Below, piece by piece: positions 53,951-63,068 of a stretch of 64,000 nt of DNA. The stretch is taken from positions 4,030,001-4,094,000 of the forward strand of contig NZ_CP031030.1 in NCBI RefSeq assembly GCF_003711225.1, written 5' to 3'. Under the pieces are notes generated by a model. It worked only from the letters and a program-made list of their open reading frames with translations, was not told the origin of the DNA and ran no database searches. How positions within the stretch are numbered: the stretch's first letter is position 1; every line of letters starts with the position of its first letter. The position numbers and the translations under genes are program-made. The stretch is from Runella sp. SP2. GTDB taxonomy: Bacteria; Bacteroidota; Bacteroidia; Cytophagales; Spirosomataceae.

Positions 53951-55453
53951 ATGACTAAGAATTTGTTTTTTACATTTTTTTTCTTGATATCTTTTGGCTG
54001 TAAAACAAATCAAGCAATAGCTCAGGCAAGGAAAAAGACTTTCGCAAGAGAACTAACTGAGCTCAAAGCATTTTTTCATATCCCAGCCATTTCTGTTATT
54101 ATAAAAAAAGGCGATAAAACAATTTTTGAAGACTATTTAGGCTTTGTTAATTTAAAAACGAAAGTTGTAAACGACTCACTGACAACTTTTCCAATGGCTT
54201 CCTTAACCAAGATATTTTCTACGGTTTTAATTATGAAGTTGGTTGAGGAAAAGAAATTAGACTTAGACGAACCGATTAATAAATATGTTACTAATAGGAA
54301 TATTGCTGATTCTATAAAAATCAAACATATTTTATCTCATACATCGCAAGGCGATATCGGGCAGCAGTTTTATTATAGCGGACGTTTTGGCTGGCTGACA
54401 ACTGTGATTGAGAAAGCCTCTAGAAATTCTTTTGAAAAAGAAATTAACGAGAAAATAATCCAGCCACTTGGACTAAAAAACACATTTCTTTTGAAAGATA
54501 CTCTACAGGTAAAGAAAGAAAACAGGAAAATTGCAATGCCTTATACCTATGAGGGTGAAATTACAGATGGATTTATTGACTTTGGTTATTCTGCAGCTGC
54601 TGGCATTTCGTCAACAGTACGAGATTTGGCAAAGTTTAGTAAAGCATTAGACGACAATTCTTTAATGACGGAAAATTCAAAGAAAAAGATGTTTGCTCCT
54701 TTCAAAAATAACTTGCCATACGGACAAGGTATTTTTTCTCAAAAATTTCAAAATAATGATTTGATTTGGGGATATGGGCAATACGATTGTTACTCAAGCT
54801 TATTTCTCAAAGTGCCAGGCAAAAACCTGACCTTAATTATTTCGGCGAATAATAACTTAATAAGCGACCCATCTCGATTAATTTATGGAGATATTACTTA
54901 TTCATTATTTGCCTTAAGTTTTCTAAAAAACTATGTATTAGACTTGAATAATGAACCTCTTTTTGAAACTTCAACTTCTCTAAAAATCATAGAAAGTAGA
55001 ATTAACTCAAAAAATTCATCATTTTATCGCAGAAAACTATTGGCACAATCTATTTCAGAAAGTTTTATGGCAAGGTATGACATCAGCCAAGGAGAAATGA
55101 GTACAGCTATTTTGGATAAAGTGTTCAAATTATATCCAGAGTATGAAAGTTATTCCGATTTAACTTTGTTACATAATTTAAGTTTTCTAAAAGCTATTTC
55201 TTCAGTTAAAAAGCAAGAGAATTTTACAAAATTTGATTCAGAACTTGAAAAAATTGCGATAAATCTATTGACAGCAGACAGTAAAAACCCGTATGCAAAT
55301 TATTACTTAGCAACTTATTTTAGTAGTAAAGGGGCTAATGATATAGCCTTAAAGTATTATGAGAAGATTATTAATGCCAATAATTTTTCAAAAAACTGGT
55401 ACACTTCTGAAGCAGAGAACTGGATAAAAGAAAATCAAAAAAAAAGTAAGTGA
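53951..55453 (+). CDS. Beta-lactamase-fold serine hydrolase with TPR-like C-terminus (cassette 6)
   Basis: A 500-aa exported protein; the signal peptide or lipobox region is FLISFGCKTNQAIAQ. The class C beta-lactamase/esterase domain (about 40-330) has the catalytic SxxK in FPMASLTKIFST, HTSQG after the second helix, FGYSAAAGISSTVRDLAKFS and an IWGYGQYDCY block. The C-terminal 130 residues look like TPR helices (NPYANYYLATYFSSKGANDIALKYYEKI). Hydrolysis of a periplasmic peptide or ester is more likely than antibiotic resistance. A one-gene cassette. Confidence 0.87.
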   Translation: MTKNLFFTFFFLISFGCKTNQAIAQARKKTFARELTELKAFFHIPAISVIIKKGDKTIFEDYLGFVNLKTKVVNDSLTTFPMASLTKIFSTVLIMKLVEEKKLDLDEPINKYVTNRNIADSIKIKHILSHTSQGDIGQQFYYSGRFGWLTTVIEKASRNSFEKEINEKIIQPLGLKNTFLLKDTLQVKKENRKIAMPYTYEGEITDGFIDFGYSAAAGISSTVRDLAKFSKALDDNSLMTENSKKKMFAPFKNNLPYGQGIFSQKFQNNDLIWGYGQYDCYSSLFLKVPGKNLTLIISANNNLISDPSRLIYGDITYSLFALSFLKNYVLDLNNEPLFETSTSLKIIESRINSKNSSFYRRKLLAQSISESFMARYDISQGEMSTAILDKVFKLYPEYESYSDLTLLHNLSFLKAISSVKKQENFTKFDSELEKIAINLLTADSKNPYANYYLATYFSSKGANDIALKYYEKIINANNFSKNWYTSEAENWIKENQKKSK

Positions 55454-55470
55454 CCCGACAAAAATGACCA

Positions 55471-55722
55471 GCCACTAACAACTAAGCTTTCGTGGTGGCC
55501 GAAGGCCAAGCCATGAAAGCTCGAACGCTTTCGGAATTGAACGAAACTCGGGCGGGTACCTGCTTTTTTCTTTTATAGTTGTTTATACACCATTTTTATG
55601 ACAAAACGTTTTTGTCATGATTAATTTTAAGTTTAAATTGTTCTTCTATTCAACTTTTGTACAAATTTGAAGGTTTGTGCTTCGGTTTCCGCCACAACGC
55701 CAAGCCGTAAACCGTTTCTAAC
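55471..55722. repeat. Composite junction F: mosaic repeat plus right half of an attC-like site
   Basis: It begins GCCACTAAC (complement of the cassette 6 start over 8 of 9 bases), then the mosaic repeat AACTAAGCTTTCGTGGTGGC... (55480-55641), about 90% identical to junction H by eye. It ends with an attC right arm (CGGTTTCCGCCACAACGCCA, AGCCG, CCGTTTCTAAC). The usual left arm has been replaced. Confidence 0.65.
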
Positions 55723-55797
55723 AAAGATACGAATGCCCTTGGTGATAACTAGCAATAGTTACCTGAGGTGTCCCCTTTAACGACACGCTCAAATAAA

Positions 55798-56673
55798 TTG
55801 AAAGAAATTATTCCTACATATCAACTTGAAGAAATTAATGACCAAAACCAGTCATTAAATGACGCGTTTTTTACAGATGAAAAATTATTTGCTCTTGCCA
55901 ATAAATTAAACAAACCTTACCGAAGTAATTACTACGGATTGGGTATATGTGTGTCTGGCACTGCCACGCTTGTGAGCAACTTAGACCACTATCTTGTACA
56001 ACCCAACTCCATTGTAGCAATGTCGCCACAAGTGATTAAGCAGTGGAAAAATGTTTCAGAAGATTTTGAAACGCTTACTTTATTTTTTACTAAAGCATTT
56101 TTTTCTAAAATATTTGCCCATCAAAATTATCTAGATCAATTTCAATTTTTTGACCAAAACGCACAACACGTTAATCAATTCTCCGCTGACGATACAACGA
56201 CCGTATTGCAGCTTTTTCAAACCATTAAATCGCACATCAATCGCTCTCACGCTTATCAAAACGAGATTTTAGCCAGCTACTTCAACATACTTTTACTGGA
56301 ATATCAAATACTGTTTGAGCAACTGCATTTTAAAAATAGCTACAAAAAAAACCGAAGTCAACAATTGGTAGAAACGTTTAAAAACTTACTCAATTCTCAC
56401 TTTCAACAACAAAGAAGCGTGCAGTTTTATGCCGACAAATTGTTTATTACGCCAAAATATTTAACCGAAATTTTAAAACAAGAAACAGGTAAAACGGCGA
56501 GTGAATGGATTAATGAATTATTGATTTTGGAAGCAAAAGTGTTACTATCGAACCCACAATTACAAATTCTTCAAGTTGCCGAAGCACTACATTTTCCAGA
56601 TGCATCAACCTTTGGAAAATTCTTCAAAAATCTTTCGGGCACTTCGCCACTTCAATACAGAAAAACGCTGTAA
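55798..56673 (+). CDS. AraC-family transcriptional regulator (cassette 7)
   Basis: About 291 aa from a TTG start (KEIIPTYQLEEI; the GTG at 55768 is the alternative). The N-terminal half is a cupin-like sensor (YYGLGICVSGTATLVSNLDHYLVQPNSIV). The C-terminal HTH pair is clear (QFYADKLFITPKYLTEILKQETGKTASEWI, QILQVAEALHFPDASTFGKFFKNLSGTSPLQYR). It probably controls the pirin gene that follows 216 bp downstream. The gene starts shortly after the junction sequence, so its native start may have been altered. Confidence 0.85.
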   Translation: MKEIIPTYQLEEINDQNQSLNDAFFTDEKLFALANKLNKPYRSNYYGLGICVSGTATLVSNLDHYLVQPNSIVAMSPQVIKQWKNVSEDFETLTLFFTKAFFSKIFAHQNYLDQFQFFDQNAQHVNQFSADDTTTVLQLFQTIKSHINRSHAYQNEILASYFNILLLEYQILFEQLHFKNSYKKNRSQQLVETFKNLLNSHFQQQRSVQFYADKLFITPKYLTEILKQETGKTASEWINELLILEAKVLLSNPQLQILQVAEALHFPDASTFGKFFKNLSGTSPLQYRKTL

Positions 56674-56772
56674 ACTAGAATTTTCCGAATTTTTGACTAT
56701 TAATTCCGAATTTCTGCCCTTTTGTTGTCCGACAGTTTATGCCAACTTTGCATCATCAAAATAAAAGACATA

Positions 56773-56868
56773 ATGCAAGCACCCAAAAAATGGAAAATGG
56801 CTTTACTGTTTAGTGTCATTTATGATTCCTATGGCAATTTCTCAAATTACTAAATTTTTCAATCAATA
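56773..56868 (+). pseudogene. Short frameshifted remnant between araC and pirin genes
   Basis: A start MQAPKKWKMALLF leads into a frame break after which FMIPMAISQITKFFNQ reads in another frame. It looks like the first helices of a small membrane protein that has decayed. No family can be assigned. Confidence 0.3.
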
Positions 56869-56889
56869 ATTAATTAAAATTTTAATGCT

Positions 56890-57714
56890 ATGTACAAACA
56901 AATAAAAAAAATAACCAACAGACAGCTTAAAGAAAATATAGCTGGCCTAAAAGCAGTAGATGCTTTTCATACCGAATACGGATTTGAACCCTTTTTGGTT
57001 TTTACTGAATTTTATATGAGTAAACCTATTTTTGGTCCGCATCCGCACGCAGGTGTTTCGGTAATGACGTATATGCTACCCGATAGCAAGGGGTCGTTTT
57101 TGAATAGAGACAGCGATGGTGACAAAAGCATTATAGAACCTGGCGGCATACACGTAACCCAAGCTGGAAGCGGCATACACCACGACGAAACACCAACAGT
57201 TTTGGGGGTAGATTGTCATGGTTTTCAAATTTGGATCAACCACGCCGACAAAGACCGATTGGTCGCCCCCAGAGCTTTTCACGCATCTGCGAAAGATGTG
57301 CCAGAATACAAAACTAAAAATTCACATATTAGAGTAGTGCAAGGGCAATACAATGGTTTGCAGTCGCCCATCGAGTTAGTTACGAAAACAACTTTGTTAG
57401 ATGTTACACTGCAACCAAATACTACGATAGAATTGGATACCATGGAAATGGCGTTGGTATATTTGATTGATGGTGAAATAAAAATTGCTGACCAAGACAT
57501 TTCAAGTAAAGCATTCATTAATTTTGAAAAAGATGGCGACAAAATAATTCTTCATTCAAAAAACAAAGCTGCACATTTTCTTTTTTTATCAGGCAAACCA
57601 CACAAGGAACCCATCGTTCACGGCGGTCCTTTTGTAATGACCACCAAGCAACAAATGCTGGAAACACAGCAACGATTGCAACGAGGAGAAATGGGAGTTT
57701 TGAATCCATTATAA
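56890..57714 (+). CDS. Pirin-family protein (YhhW-like)
   Basis: A 274-aa bicupin. The N-terminal cupin has the metal ligands in GPHPHAGVSVMTYML and GGIHVTQAGSGIHHDE (His/His...Glu pattern). The C-terminal pirin_C domain follows (TIELDTMEMALVYLIDGEIKI, KAAHFLFLSGKPHKEPIVHGGPFVMTT). Some pirins have quercetin 2,3-dioxygenase activity; the function here is unknown. It is preceded by the AraC gene, and regulation by it is inferred. Confidence 0.9.
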   Translation: MYKQIKKITNRQLKENIAGLKAVDAFHTEYGFEPFLVFTEFYMSKPIFGPHPHAGVSVMTYMLPDSKGSFLNRDSDGDKSIIEPGGIHVTQAGSGIHHDETPTVLGVDCHGFQIWINHADKDRLVAPRAFHASAKDVPEYKTKNSHIRVVQGQYNGLQSPIELVTKTTLLDVTLQPNTTIELDTMEMALVYLIDGEIKIADQDISSKAFINFEKDGDKIILHSKNKAAHFLFLSGKPHKEPIVHGGPFVMTTKQQMLETQQRLQRGEMGVLNPL

Positions 57715-57735
57715 AACAGAATTAAGCAAAATGAG

Positions 57736-58061
57736 GCTGCTGCTAATAACTAAGGTTTCGGGCAGGCGGCCAGCGTGGCGGTGAGTACTCACAACCCTTT
57801 TCTTTTGTTATGGAGTTGCGGAGGGTCATCCCAATCGTCAAAGGGGCAACTACGTTGAGGTCAGGTATTTTAAGTTTAAATTGGCCTTAAAATTAACCCT
57901 TTTGGCGCGATATAGCTACCGAAGGTTTTGTTCAACACGGGTTTTGCGTCATGCGGGCAGACGTGCAAACTTGGAGCTTTGTACTTCTAATAAACTTTAG
58001 TAATAAATTGGGCATTTGTGCTAGGAAACCCGCCCGAACGCCAAGCCCTGTCCGTTAGCGG
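57736..58061. repeat. Composite junction G: mosaic repeat plus attC-like site
   Basis: The mosaic part (57748-57919) starts AACTAAGGTTTCGGGC and shares blocks with junctions H and I (TTTTAAGTTTAAATT...ACCCTTTTGGCGCGATATAG). The second part (57926-58061, 136 bp) is a full attC-like palindrome: CACGGGTTTTGCGTCATGC, then GGGCAGACGTGC...TTGTGCTAGGAAACCCGCCC, then GAACGCCAAGCCC and CCGTTAGCGG. The right end starts the next cassette. Confidence 0.7.
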
Positions 58062-58171
58062 TAATGGTACTAGCCCCAACAACAACTTCATTTTGAACAC
58101 AAACAACTGCATTTAGGACACAACTGACTTTTTTAAGATTCTGACCTTTGCACTTCACAATTAAATTAAAA

Positions 58172-59212
58172 ATGATGAAGTACAAAATTTTAGGAAGCAC
58201 AGGCTTGAAAGTTTCTACGCTGTGTTTAGGTACAATGAATTATGGCGGGAAAGGTTTTTTTGGCTACATGGGCAACCTTGACCAAAAAGCGGTTGATGAA
58301 CAAATTAAAACGGTAACCGAGGCAGGAGTAAATTTTATCGACACTGCAAATATATATTCTGGAGGACTTTCAGAAGTTATGATAGGGCAAGCCATTAAAA
58401 ATCTTCCTATCAACCGTGACGACTTGGTGTTGGCGACCAAAGTTAGGGGCTCTATGGGCAAAGGACAAAATGATTTGGGCCTTTCAAAAAAGCACATTAT
58501 CCAGCAAGTAGAAGGAAGTTTAAAAAGACTCGGTACTGATTATATTGACTTGTACCAAATTCACACTGCCGACCCACTGACGCCCATCGAAGAAACCATC
58601 AGAACCTTAGACGATTTGGTGCGAAGTGGCAAAATCAGGTATTTTGGTGCCAGCAATATTTCAGCTTGGCAATTAATGAAAGGCTTAGCGTATTCACAAT
58701 ACAATCATCTGGATAGATTTGCTTCTTTACAAGCCAATTATTCGTTAGATGTAAGAGATGTCGAACGGGAAATTATACCCATGCTACAAGACCAAAAAGT
58801 AGGAATGATGGTTTGGAGTCCGTTGAGCGGTGGTTTGCTTACAGGCAAGTACAAACGAAACGGACAAAAAGAAGAAGGCCGATTAAATAGTTTTCCTTTC
58901 CCGCCTTTTCACGAAGAACGAGCCTACAATGTACTGGATGTGCTTACACCCATGGCAGTACAAAAACAGGTTTCAATTTCTCAGTTGGCCTTGGCTTGGC
59001 TATTGCATCAGCCTGTTGTAAGCAGTATCATAATTGGTGCAACTAAAATACATCAACTCCAAGACAATTTAAAATCGGTAGATGTTATATTTACAGCAGA
59101 TGAATTAAACCAACTGAACGAGGTGTCGAAATTACCCATTGAATATCCCGCCAATGTGTTAGAAATAATGACCATGGACAGAAGTTTGGGAGTTGATTTT
59201 CAAAATGCTTAA
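58172..59212 (+). CDS. Aldo/keto reductase (cassette 8)
   Basis: A 346-aa NADPH-dependent oxidoreductase. AKR motifs: LGSTGLKVSTLCLGTMNYGG at the start, FIDTANIYSGGLSE (catalytic Asp and Tyr), LATKVRG (Lys), YIDLYQIHTADPLTPIEE (His), SLQANYSLDVRDVEREI and the cofactor loop IIGATKIHQLQDNL. It reduces aldehydes or ketones; the substrate is unknown. It is followed 53 bp later by an AraC gene, and a -7-like CTTTGC lies just upstream. First gene of cassette 8 (GTTAGCGG at 58054). Confidence 0.92.
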   Translation: MMKYKILGSTGLKVSTLCLGTMNYGGKGFFGYMGNLDQKAVDEQIKTVTEAGVNFIDTANIYSGGLSEVMIGQAIKNLPINRDDLVLATKVRGSMGKGQNDLGLSKKHIIQQVEGSLKRLGTDYIDLYQIHTADPLTPIEETIRTLDDLVRSGKIRYFGASNISAWQLMKGLAYSQYNHLDRFASLQANYSLDVRDVEREIIPMLQDQKVGMMVWSPLSGGLLTGKYKRNGQKEEGRLNSFPFPPFHEERAYNVLDVLTPMAVQKQVSISQLALAWLLHQPVVSSIIIGATKIHQLQDNLKSVDVIFTADELNQLNEVSKLPIEYPANVLEIMTMDRSLGVDFQNA

Positions 59213-59265
59213 ATTCACCGATATTGAAGTAGGCAGAAAATAAAACTGCCTACTTGTTTATAATT

Positions 59266-60174
59266 ATGAAAAATTCAGAGCAAAATATCACCAAAATAAC
59301 TTCGATAAAAGAGCTGCATACTTATATGGGTTTACCAAGTCCATTAAACCCTTTGCTTACCATTATTGACCATTCTCAAATACCAAATCAAGAAATTAAA
59401 CAAAAGTTGCTTTTAGATTTATACAACATTTCAATTAAAAAAAGTTTTAAGGGAAAATTGAAATATGGCAAAAATCACTATGATTTTGACGATGGAAGTA
59501 TGTCGTTTATCGCGCCCAATCAAATAATAAGTGTCGATAGCCAAGAAGACAGAAACTCTGACGGCTGGTCTTTAATCTTCCATGTTGATTTAATTAGGCA
59601 ATATCCATTAGGAAAATCAATAAAAAACTATGGCTTTTTTTCTTATGCTGTCAATGAAGCCTTACATCTTTCGGGCGAAGAAGAAAAGACCATTGAAGTA
59701 ATTGTACAAAACATTCAAAACGAAATAAAATTAAGACTAGATACTTTTAGTCAAGATGTAATCGCTTCCAGCCTCGAATTGCTGCTGAATTATTGTAATC
59801 GTTTTTACAGCAGACAGTTTATTACAAGAAAGATGGCAACGAATGATTTGCTTACAAACTTTGAGAATATTTTAGCCAAATATTTTACTAACGATTCAGA
59901 CTTGACATTACCAACAGTAGAAAAATTAGCGACTGAACTCAATGTTTCATCTTCGTATTTGAGTGATATGTTGCGTAGCTTGACAGGACAAAACACCCAA
60001 CAACATATACACGAAAAAATTATTGAAAAAGCCAAAGAAATCTTAACCACCACTACCCTGACGGCAAGTGAAATTGCATACCAATTAGGTTTTGAGTATC
60101 CACAGTCATTTAGCAAGTTATTTAAAAGCAAAACTAATTTGACACCAATGGAGTATAGACAATCGTTCAATTAA
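59266..60174 (+). CDS. AraC-family transcriptional regulator
   Basis: About 302 aa from MKNSEQNITKI; the TTG upstream was rejected. The N-terminal cupin-like half (SFIAPNQIISVDSQED, WSLIFHVDLIRQYPLG) and the C-terminal double HTH (LATELNVSSSYLSDMLRSLTGQ, ASEIAYQLGFEYPQSFSKLFKSKTNLTPMEYR) are clear. Its placement directly after the aldo/keto reductase gene suggests that it controls that gene. Confidence 0.88.
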   Translation: MKNSEQNITKITSIKELHTYMGLPSPLNPLLTIIDHSQIPNQEIKQKLLLDLYNISIKKSFKGKLKYGKNHYDFDDGSMSFIAPNQIISVDSQEDRNSDGWSLIFHVDLIRQYPLGKSIKNYGFFSYAVNEALHLSGEEEKTIEVIVQNIQNEIKLRLDTFSQDVIASSLELLLNYCNRFYSRQFITRKMATNDLLTNFENILAKYFTNDSDLTLPTVEKLATELNVSSSYLSDMLRSLTGQNTQQHIHEKIIEKAKEILTTTTLTASEIAYQLGFEYPQSFSKLFKSKTNLTPMEYRQSFN

Positions 60175-60187
60175 AGCCATTAATAGT

Positions 60188-60631
60188 ATGAAAAAAGCAT
60201 TTTTTTTGTTTTTATGTTCAGTAATCACATTGTCATCTTGCAATGAAAAAAGCACAATTTCAAATAATGAAATTAAACAAATTATTGTTAAAAAGTACGA
60301 AAAAATGAGAACTACCCTGAAAAGTGGTGAGCCAAATTATGTCTTAAATATGCACTCAAAAGATGCTATTCTATTTCTACGAAATGGAACGGAAGTAGTT
60401 GGGATTTCTTCTTTGAAACCATTTTATGAAAAAGTTTCATCAACAAACATTGACATAAAAAGCACACCAATAACGGTAGAACTAATATCTGAAAATATTG
60501 CATTTGAAGTCGGAGTTTTAACATCAACTTCCAAAACAGGTATTCAGAATTCAGCCAAATATATCAATATTTGGAAAAATGTTGATGGAGATTGGAAACT
60601 ATATAAAGCAATTGACCAAGCAAAATTGTAA
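60188..60631 (+). CDS. Small NTF2/SnoaL-like lipoprotein
   Basis: A 147-aa predicted lipoprotein with lipobox VITLSSC. The mature part fits the DUF4440/SnoaL-like NTF2 fold (NYVLNMHSKDAILFLRNGTEVVGISSLKPFYE, YINIWKNVDGDWKLYKAIDQ). The ligand is unknown. It is 13 bp after the AraC gene and ends cassette 8. Confidence 0.75.
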   Translation: MKKAFFLFLCSVITLSSCNEKSTISNNEIKQIIVKKYEKMRTTLKSGEPNYVLNMHSKDAILFLRNGTEVVGISSLKPFYEKVSSTNIDIKSTPITVELISENIAFEVGVLTSTSKTGIQNSAKYINIWKNVDGDWKLYKAIDQAKL

Positions 60632-60647
60632 CCACAAAAACCACTAC

Positions 60648-60852
60648 AGCTAACAACTAAGCTTTCGTGGTGGCCGAAGGCCAAGCTATGAAACCCCGAA
60701 AACTTTCGGGATTGAACGAAACTCGGGCGGGTGCCTGCTTTTTTCTTTTATAGCTGTTTATACACCATTTTTATGACGAAGCGCTTTTGACATGCTAAAT
60801 TTTAAGTTTAAATTAACCTTAAAATCAACCCTTTTGACGCGATATAGCCACC
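60648..60852. repeat. Junction H: mosaic repeat
   Basis: AGCTAAC (partial complement of the cassette 8 start GTTAGCG) is followed by AACTAAGCTTTCGTGGTGGC..., close to junction F. It then runs through CCTGCTTTTTTCTTTTATAG and TTTTAAGTTTAAATT to GCGATATAGCCACC, the same end block as in junction G. No canonical attC right arm follows. Confidence 0.65.
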
Positions 60853-60871
60853 AAATATAAAAACTAAAATA

Positions 60872-62413
60872 ATGAGACTAACCATTTTTTCAATTGTATT
60901 ATTTTTTCAAGTATGGACTTTAAAAGGGCAGACTTCATTAAAAGAAATAAACCTAAATAACGGAAAATACACAGTTGGTTTTAAGCATTATACAATAACT
61001 GATAGTACCAGAACTTACCGTATCCACAATGAATTTAACAATCAGATTATTAACAGACCTATTCCAATTAGTATTTGGTATCCCACAACAATTAAAAAAA
61101 ATAATTCCAAGCAGTTGGCTGTTTTAGATTACCTAGAAATTCTAAAAGAAGAGGAAGAATGGAAAAATTTACCAAACGAGTTCTTACTAGATTGGTTTCC
61201 TTACCTATGGAATACACCTGAGAATAAGGCACATCTTTCAGAGAAAGTAATTGCCTTTTCAAATTCAGCTTTTTTAGACGGAAAATTTCCAGTTATAGTG
61301 TACGCACCAAGTTACCAAGCTACATCCATTGAAAATTTTGCATTATTCGAATATTTGGCCAGTAATGGTTTTGTTGTGATTTCAAGCCCTTCAAGAGGAA
61401 CAGACACAAGATTGATGGAAGGAGGAACTACAAAAGATATGGAAACACAATCTAGAGATGTAGCGTTTCTTTTGAAAGAAATTCATAAATACAAAAATAT
61501 AGACCTTGATAGAATAGCACTAATGGGATTTAGTTTTGGCGGACTATCCAATTCGATAACGATTATGAAACATAAGAAAATAAGCGCAATCGTAAGTTTA
61601 GATGGAACAGAAAGATATAATTATAGCGTATTGGAGAAATCACCTTATTTTAATTTAGATAATTTTACTGTCCCATATATCCATTTTGCTCAAAAAGAAA
61701 TCCCAGAAGAAGTTTTGACCAGTGATAAAATCCCTGCCGAACTAAATTATAAATTCCAACTATATGACTCATTGCAATATAGTAACGCTTACAGTTATAG
61801 ATTTCACGACCTAACTCATTCCTATTTTAGTACATTTGGTGTTTTATTTGCTAACAGAGATAAGAGACAAGACAAAAGTGATGCTAAAATAATGGCATCT
61901 TATAAACTACTTTCTGAACATACATTACAATTTTTAAATGCTACATTGAAAAACGATAAATACGCAAAGCAATTTATAGAAAATAGCCCTGATAAAAACG
62001 GTTTTTCTGATACTTTTATTTCAAAAAAAATGAAACAAGCAAATACAATCAAATTCGATTATAAACATTTTAATGACTTAGCATTCACACAAGATTACCA
62101 AGATTTAATTCCATTGTATAAAAGAACGATATCCAAACACCCAGAGATTGAACTTCAAGAAGGTATGTTGAACACATTAGGGCTACAATTGTCTTTTAAT
62201 TCCAAAAAAATAGAACATAGCATTAATGTCTTTTTGTTAGCATTGCATATATATCCAAAATCAGCAAATCTATATGACAGTTTAGCTGAAACTTATTTAC
62301 ACAATAGGGATTTTAAAAATGCTATTTCTAATTACCGAAAGTCATTGGAGTTAAACCCTGAAAATCAAAATGCAATTGATAAATTAAAACAACTAAATAA
62401 ATATATTAAATGA
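60872..62413 (+). CDS. Secreted alpha/beta hydrolase (PAF-acetylhydrolase-like) with TPR tail
   Basis: A 513-aa protein with a signal peptide (FSIVLFFQVWTLKGQ). The alpha/beta-hydrolase core has IPISIWYPTT, FPVIVYAPSYQAT (oxyanion region), the nucleophile elbow MGFSFGGLSNS, SLDGT and a late His (FHDLTHSYF). This arrangement is close to platelet-activating-factor acetylhydrolase/dienelactone hydrolases. The C-terminal 110 residues form TPR helices (SANLYDSLAETYLHNRDFKNAISNYRK). It is a likely esterase. It follows junction H directly. Confidence 0.84.
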   Translation: MRLTIFSIVLFFQVWTLKGQTSLKEINLNNGKYTVGFKHYTITDSTRTYRIHNEFNNQIINRPIPISIWYPTTIKKNNSKQLAVLDYLEILKEEEEWKNLPNEFLLDWFPYLWNTPENKAHLSEKVIAFSNSAFLDGKFPVIVYAPSYQATSIENFALFEYLASNGFVVISSPSRGTDTRLMEGGTTKDMETQSRDVAFLLKEIHKYKNIDLDRIALMGFSFGGLSNSITIMKHKKISAIVSLDGTERYNYSVLEKSPYFNLDNFTVPYIHFAQKEIPEEVLTSDKIPAELNYKFQLYDSLQYSNAYSYRFHDLTHSYFSTFGVLFANRDKRQDKSDAKIMASYKLLSEHTLQFLNATLKNDKYAKQFIENSPDKNGFSDTFISKKMKQANTIKFDYKHFNDLAFTQDYQDLIPLYKRTISKHPEIELQEGMLNTLGLQLSFNSKKIEHSINVFLLALHIYPKSANLYDSLAETYLHNRDFKNAISNYRKSLELNPENQNAIDKLKQLNKYIK

Positions 62414-62424
62414 CATAATTTTGT

Positions 62425-62540
62425 CAAAATGGCGGGTTTAGTGCTAAATTGAGCATTTGGTTTTAATTCAAGTTTTGTGCTATATCGAAAATAATCCCTT
62501 CTAAATCAATCACTTCTACAAGCCGAGACTCATTAGCGGT
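62425..62540. repeat. Degenerate attC-like site
   Basis: Traces of the consensus remain: AAAATGGCGGGTTTAGTGC on the left, CAAGTTTTGTGCTATATCGA in the middle and ACTCATTAGCGGTC at the right. ATTAGCGG replaces GTTAGCGG. A TGACATAATTTTGTCA hairpin overlaps the hydrolase stop codon (62411-62426). Confidence 0.5.
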
Positions 62541-62615
62541 CAAGCCAAAACGGCATAAAAACAACTTAACAATTTGTACGACCTGTTGACAGAAACAAAA
62601 TCAACGAAACTGAAT

Positions 62616-63068
62616 ATGATTATTAGAGAAGCTGAAATTGACGACATAAAACAGATTCAAATCGTAAGAAATTCTGTAACAGAAAACACTTTGTCAAACC
62701 CAAATCTGGTGACAAACGAAGATTGTGAAGAATTTATTACAGTTAGAGGAAAAGGTTGGGTCTGTGAAATTGAAAAACAAATTGTAGGTTTTGCAATTGC
62801 TGACTTGAAAGAAAACAATATCTGGGCTTTATTTTTAGACCCTAAATTTGAGAAGAAAGGTATCGGACAACTATTACACAAGACAATGTTGGATTGGTAT
62901 TTTACACAGACAAAAAATAAGGTTTGGTTAGGAACAGCTTTTAACACAAGAGCAGAGAAATTTTATAGAAAAGCTGGTTGGACAGAAGTTGGAATTCACG
63001 GAACAAAAGAAATAAAATTTGAAATGACATATGATGATTGGAAAAAAGTCCGAACCACCAATAACTAA
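62616..63068 (+). CDS. GNAT-family N-acetyltransferase
   Basis: A 150-aa GNAT protein starting at MIIREAEIDDIKQIQIVRNSV. Motifs: IVGFAIADLKENNIWALFLDPKFEKKGIGQLLHK (acetyl-CoA loop KKGIGQ) and NTRAEKFYRKAGWTEVG. The acceptor is unknown. The last codons (TTNN) and the TAA lie inside the mosaic repeat I, so the repeat supplies the C-terminus. Most upstream in-frame start rejected because the GNAT fold begins at MIIREAEI. Confidence 0.86.
   Translation: MIIREAEIDDIKQIQIVRNSVTENTLSNPNLVTNEDCEEFITVRGKGWVCEIEKQIVGFAIADLKENNIWALFLDPKFEKKGIGQLLHKTMLDWYFTQTKNKVWLGTAFNTRAEKFYRKAGWTEVGIHGTKEIKFEMTYDDWKKVRTTNN

Noticed and set aside
53951..55453. Antibiotic-resistance beta-lactamase
   Set aside because: Only the SxxK serine-hydrolase fold is evident, with a TPR-like tail; such proteins are usually esterases or peptidases.
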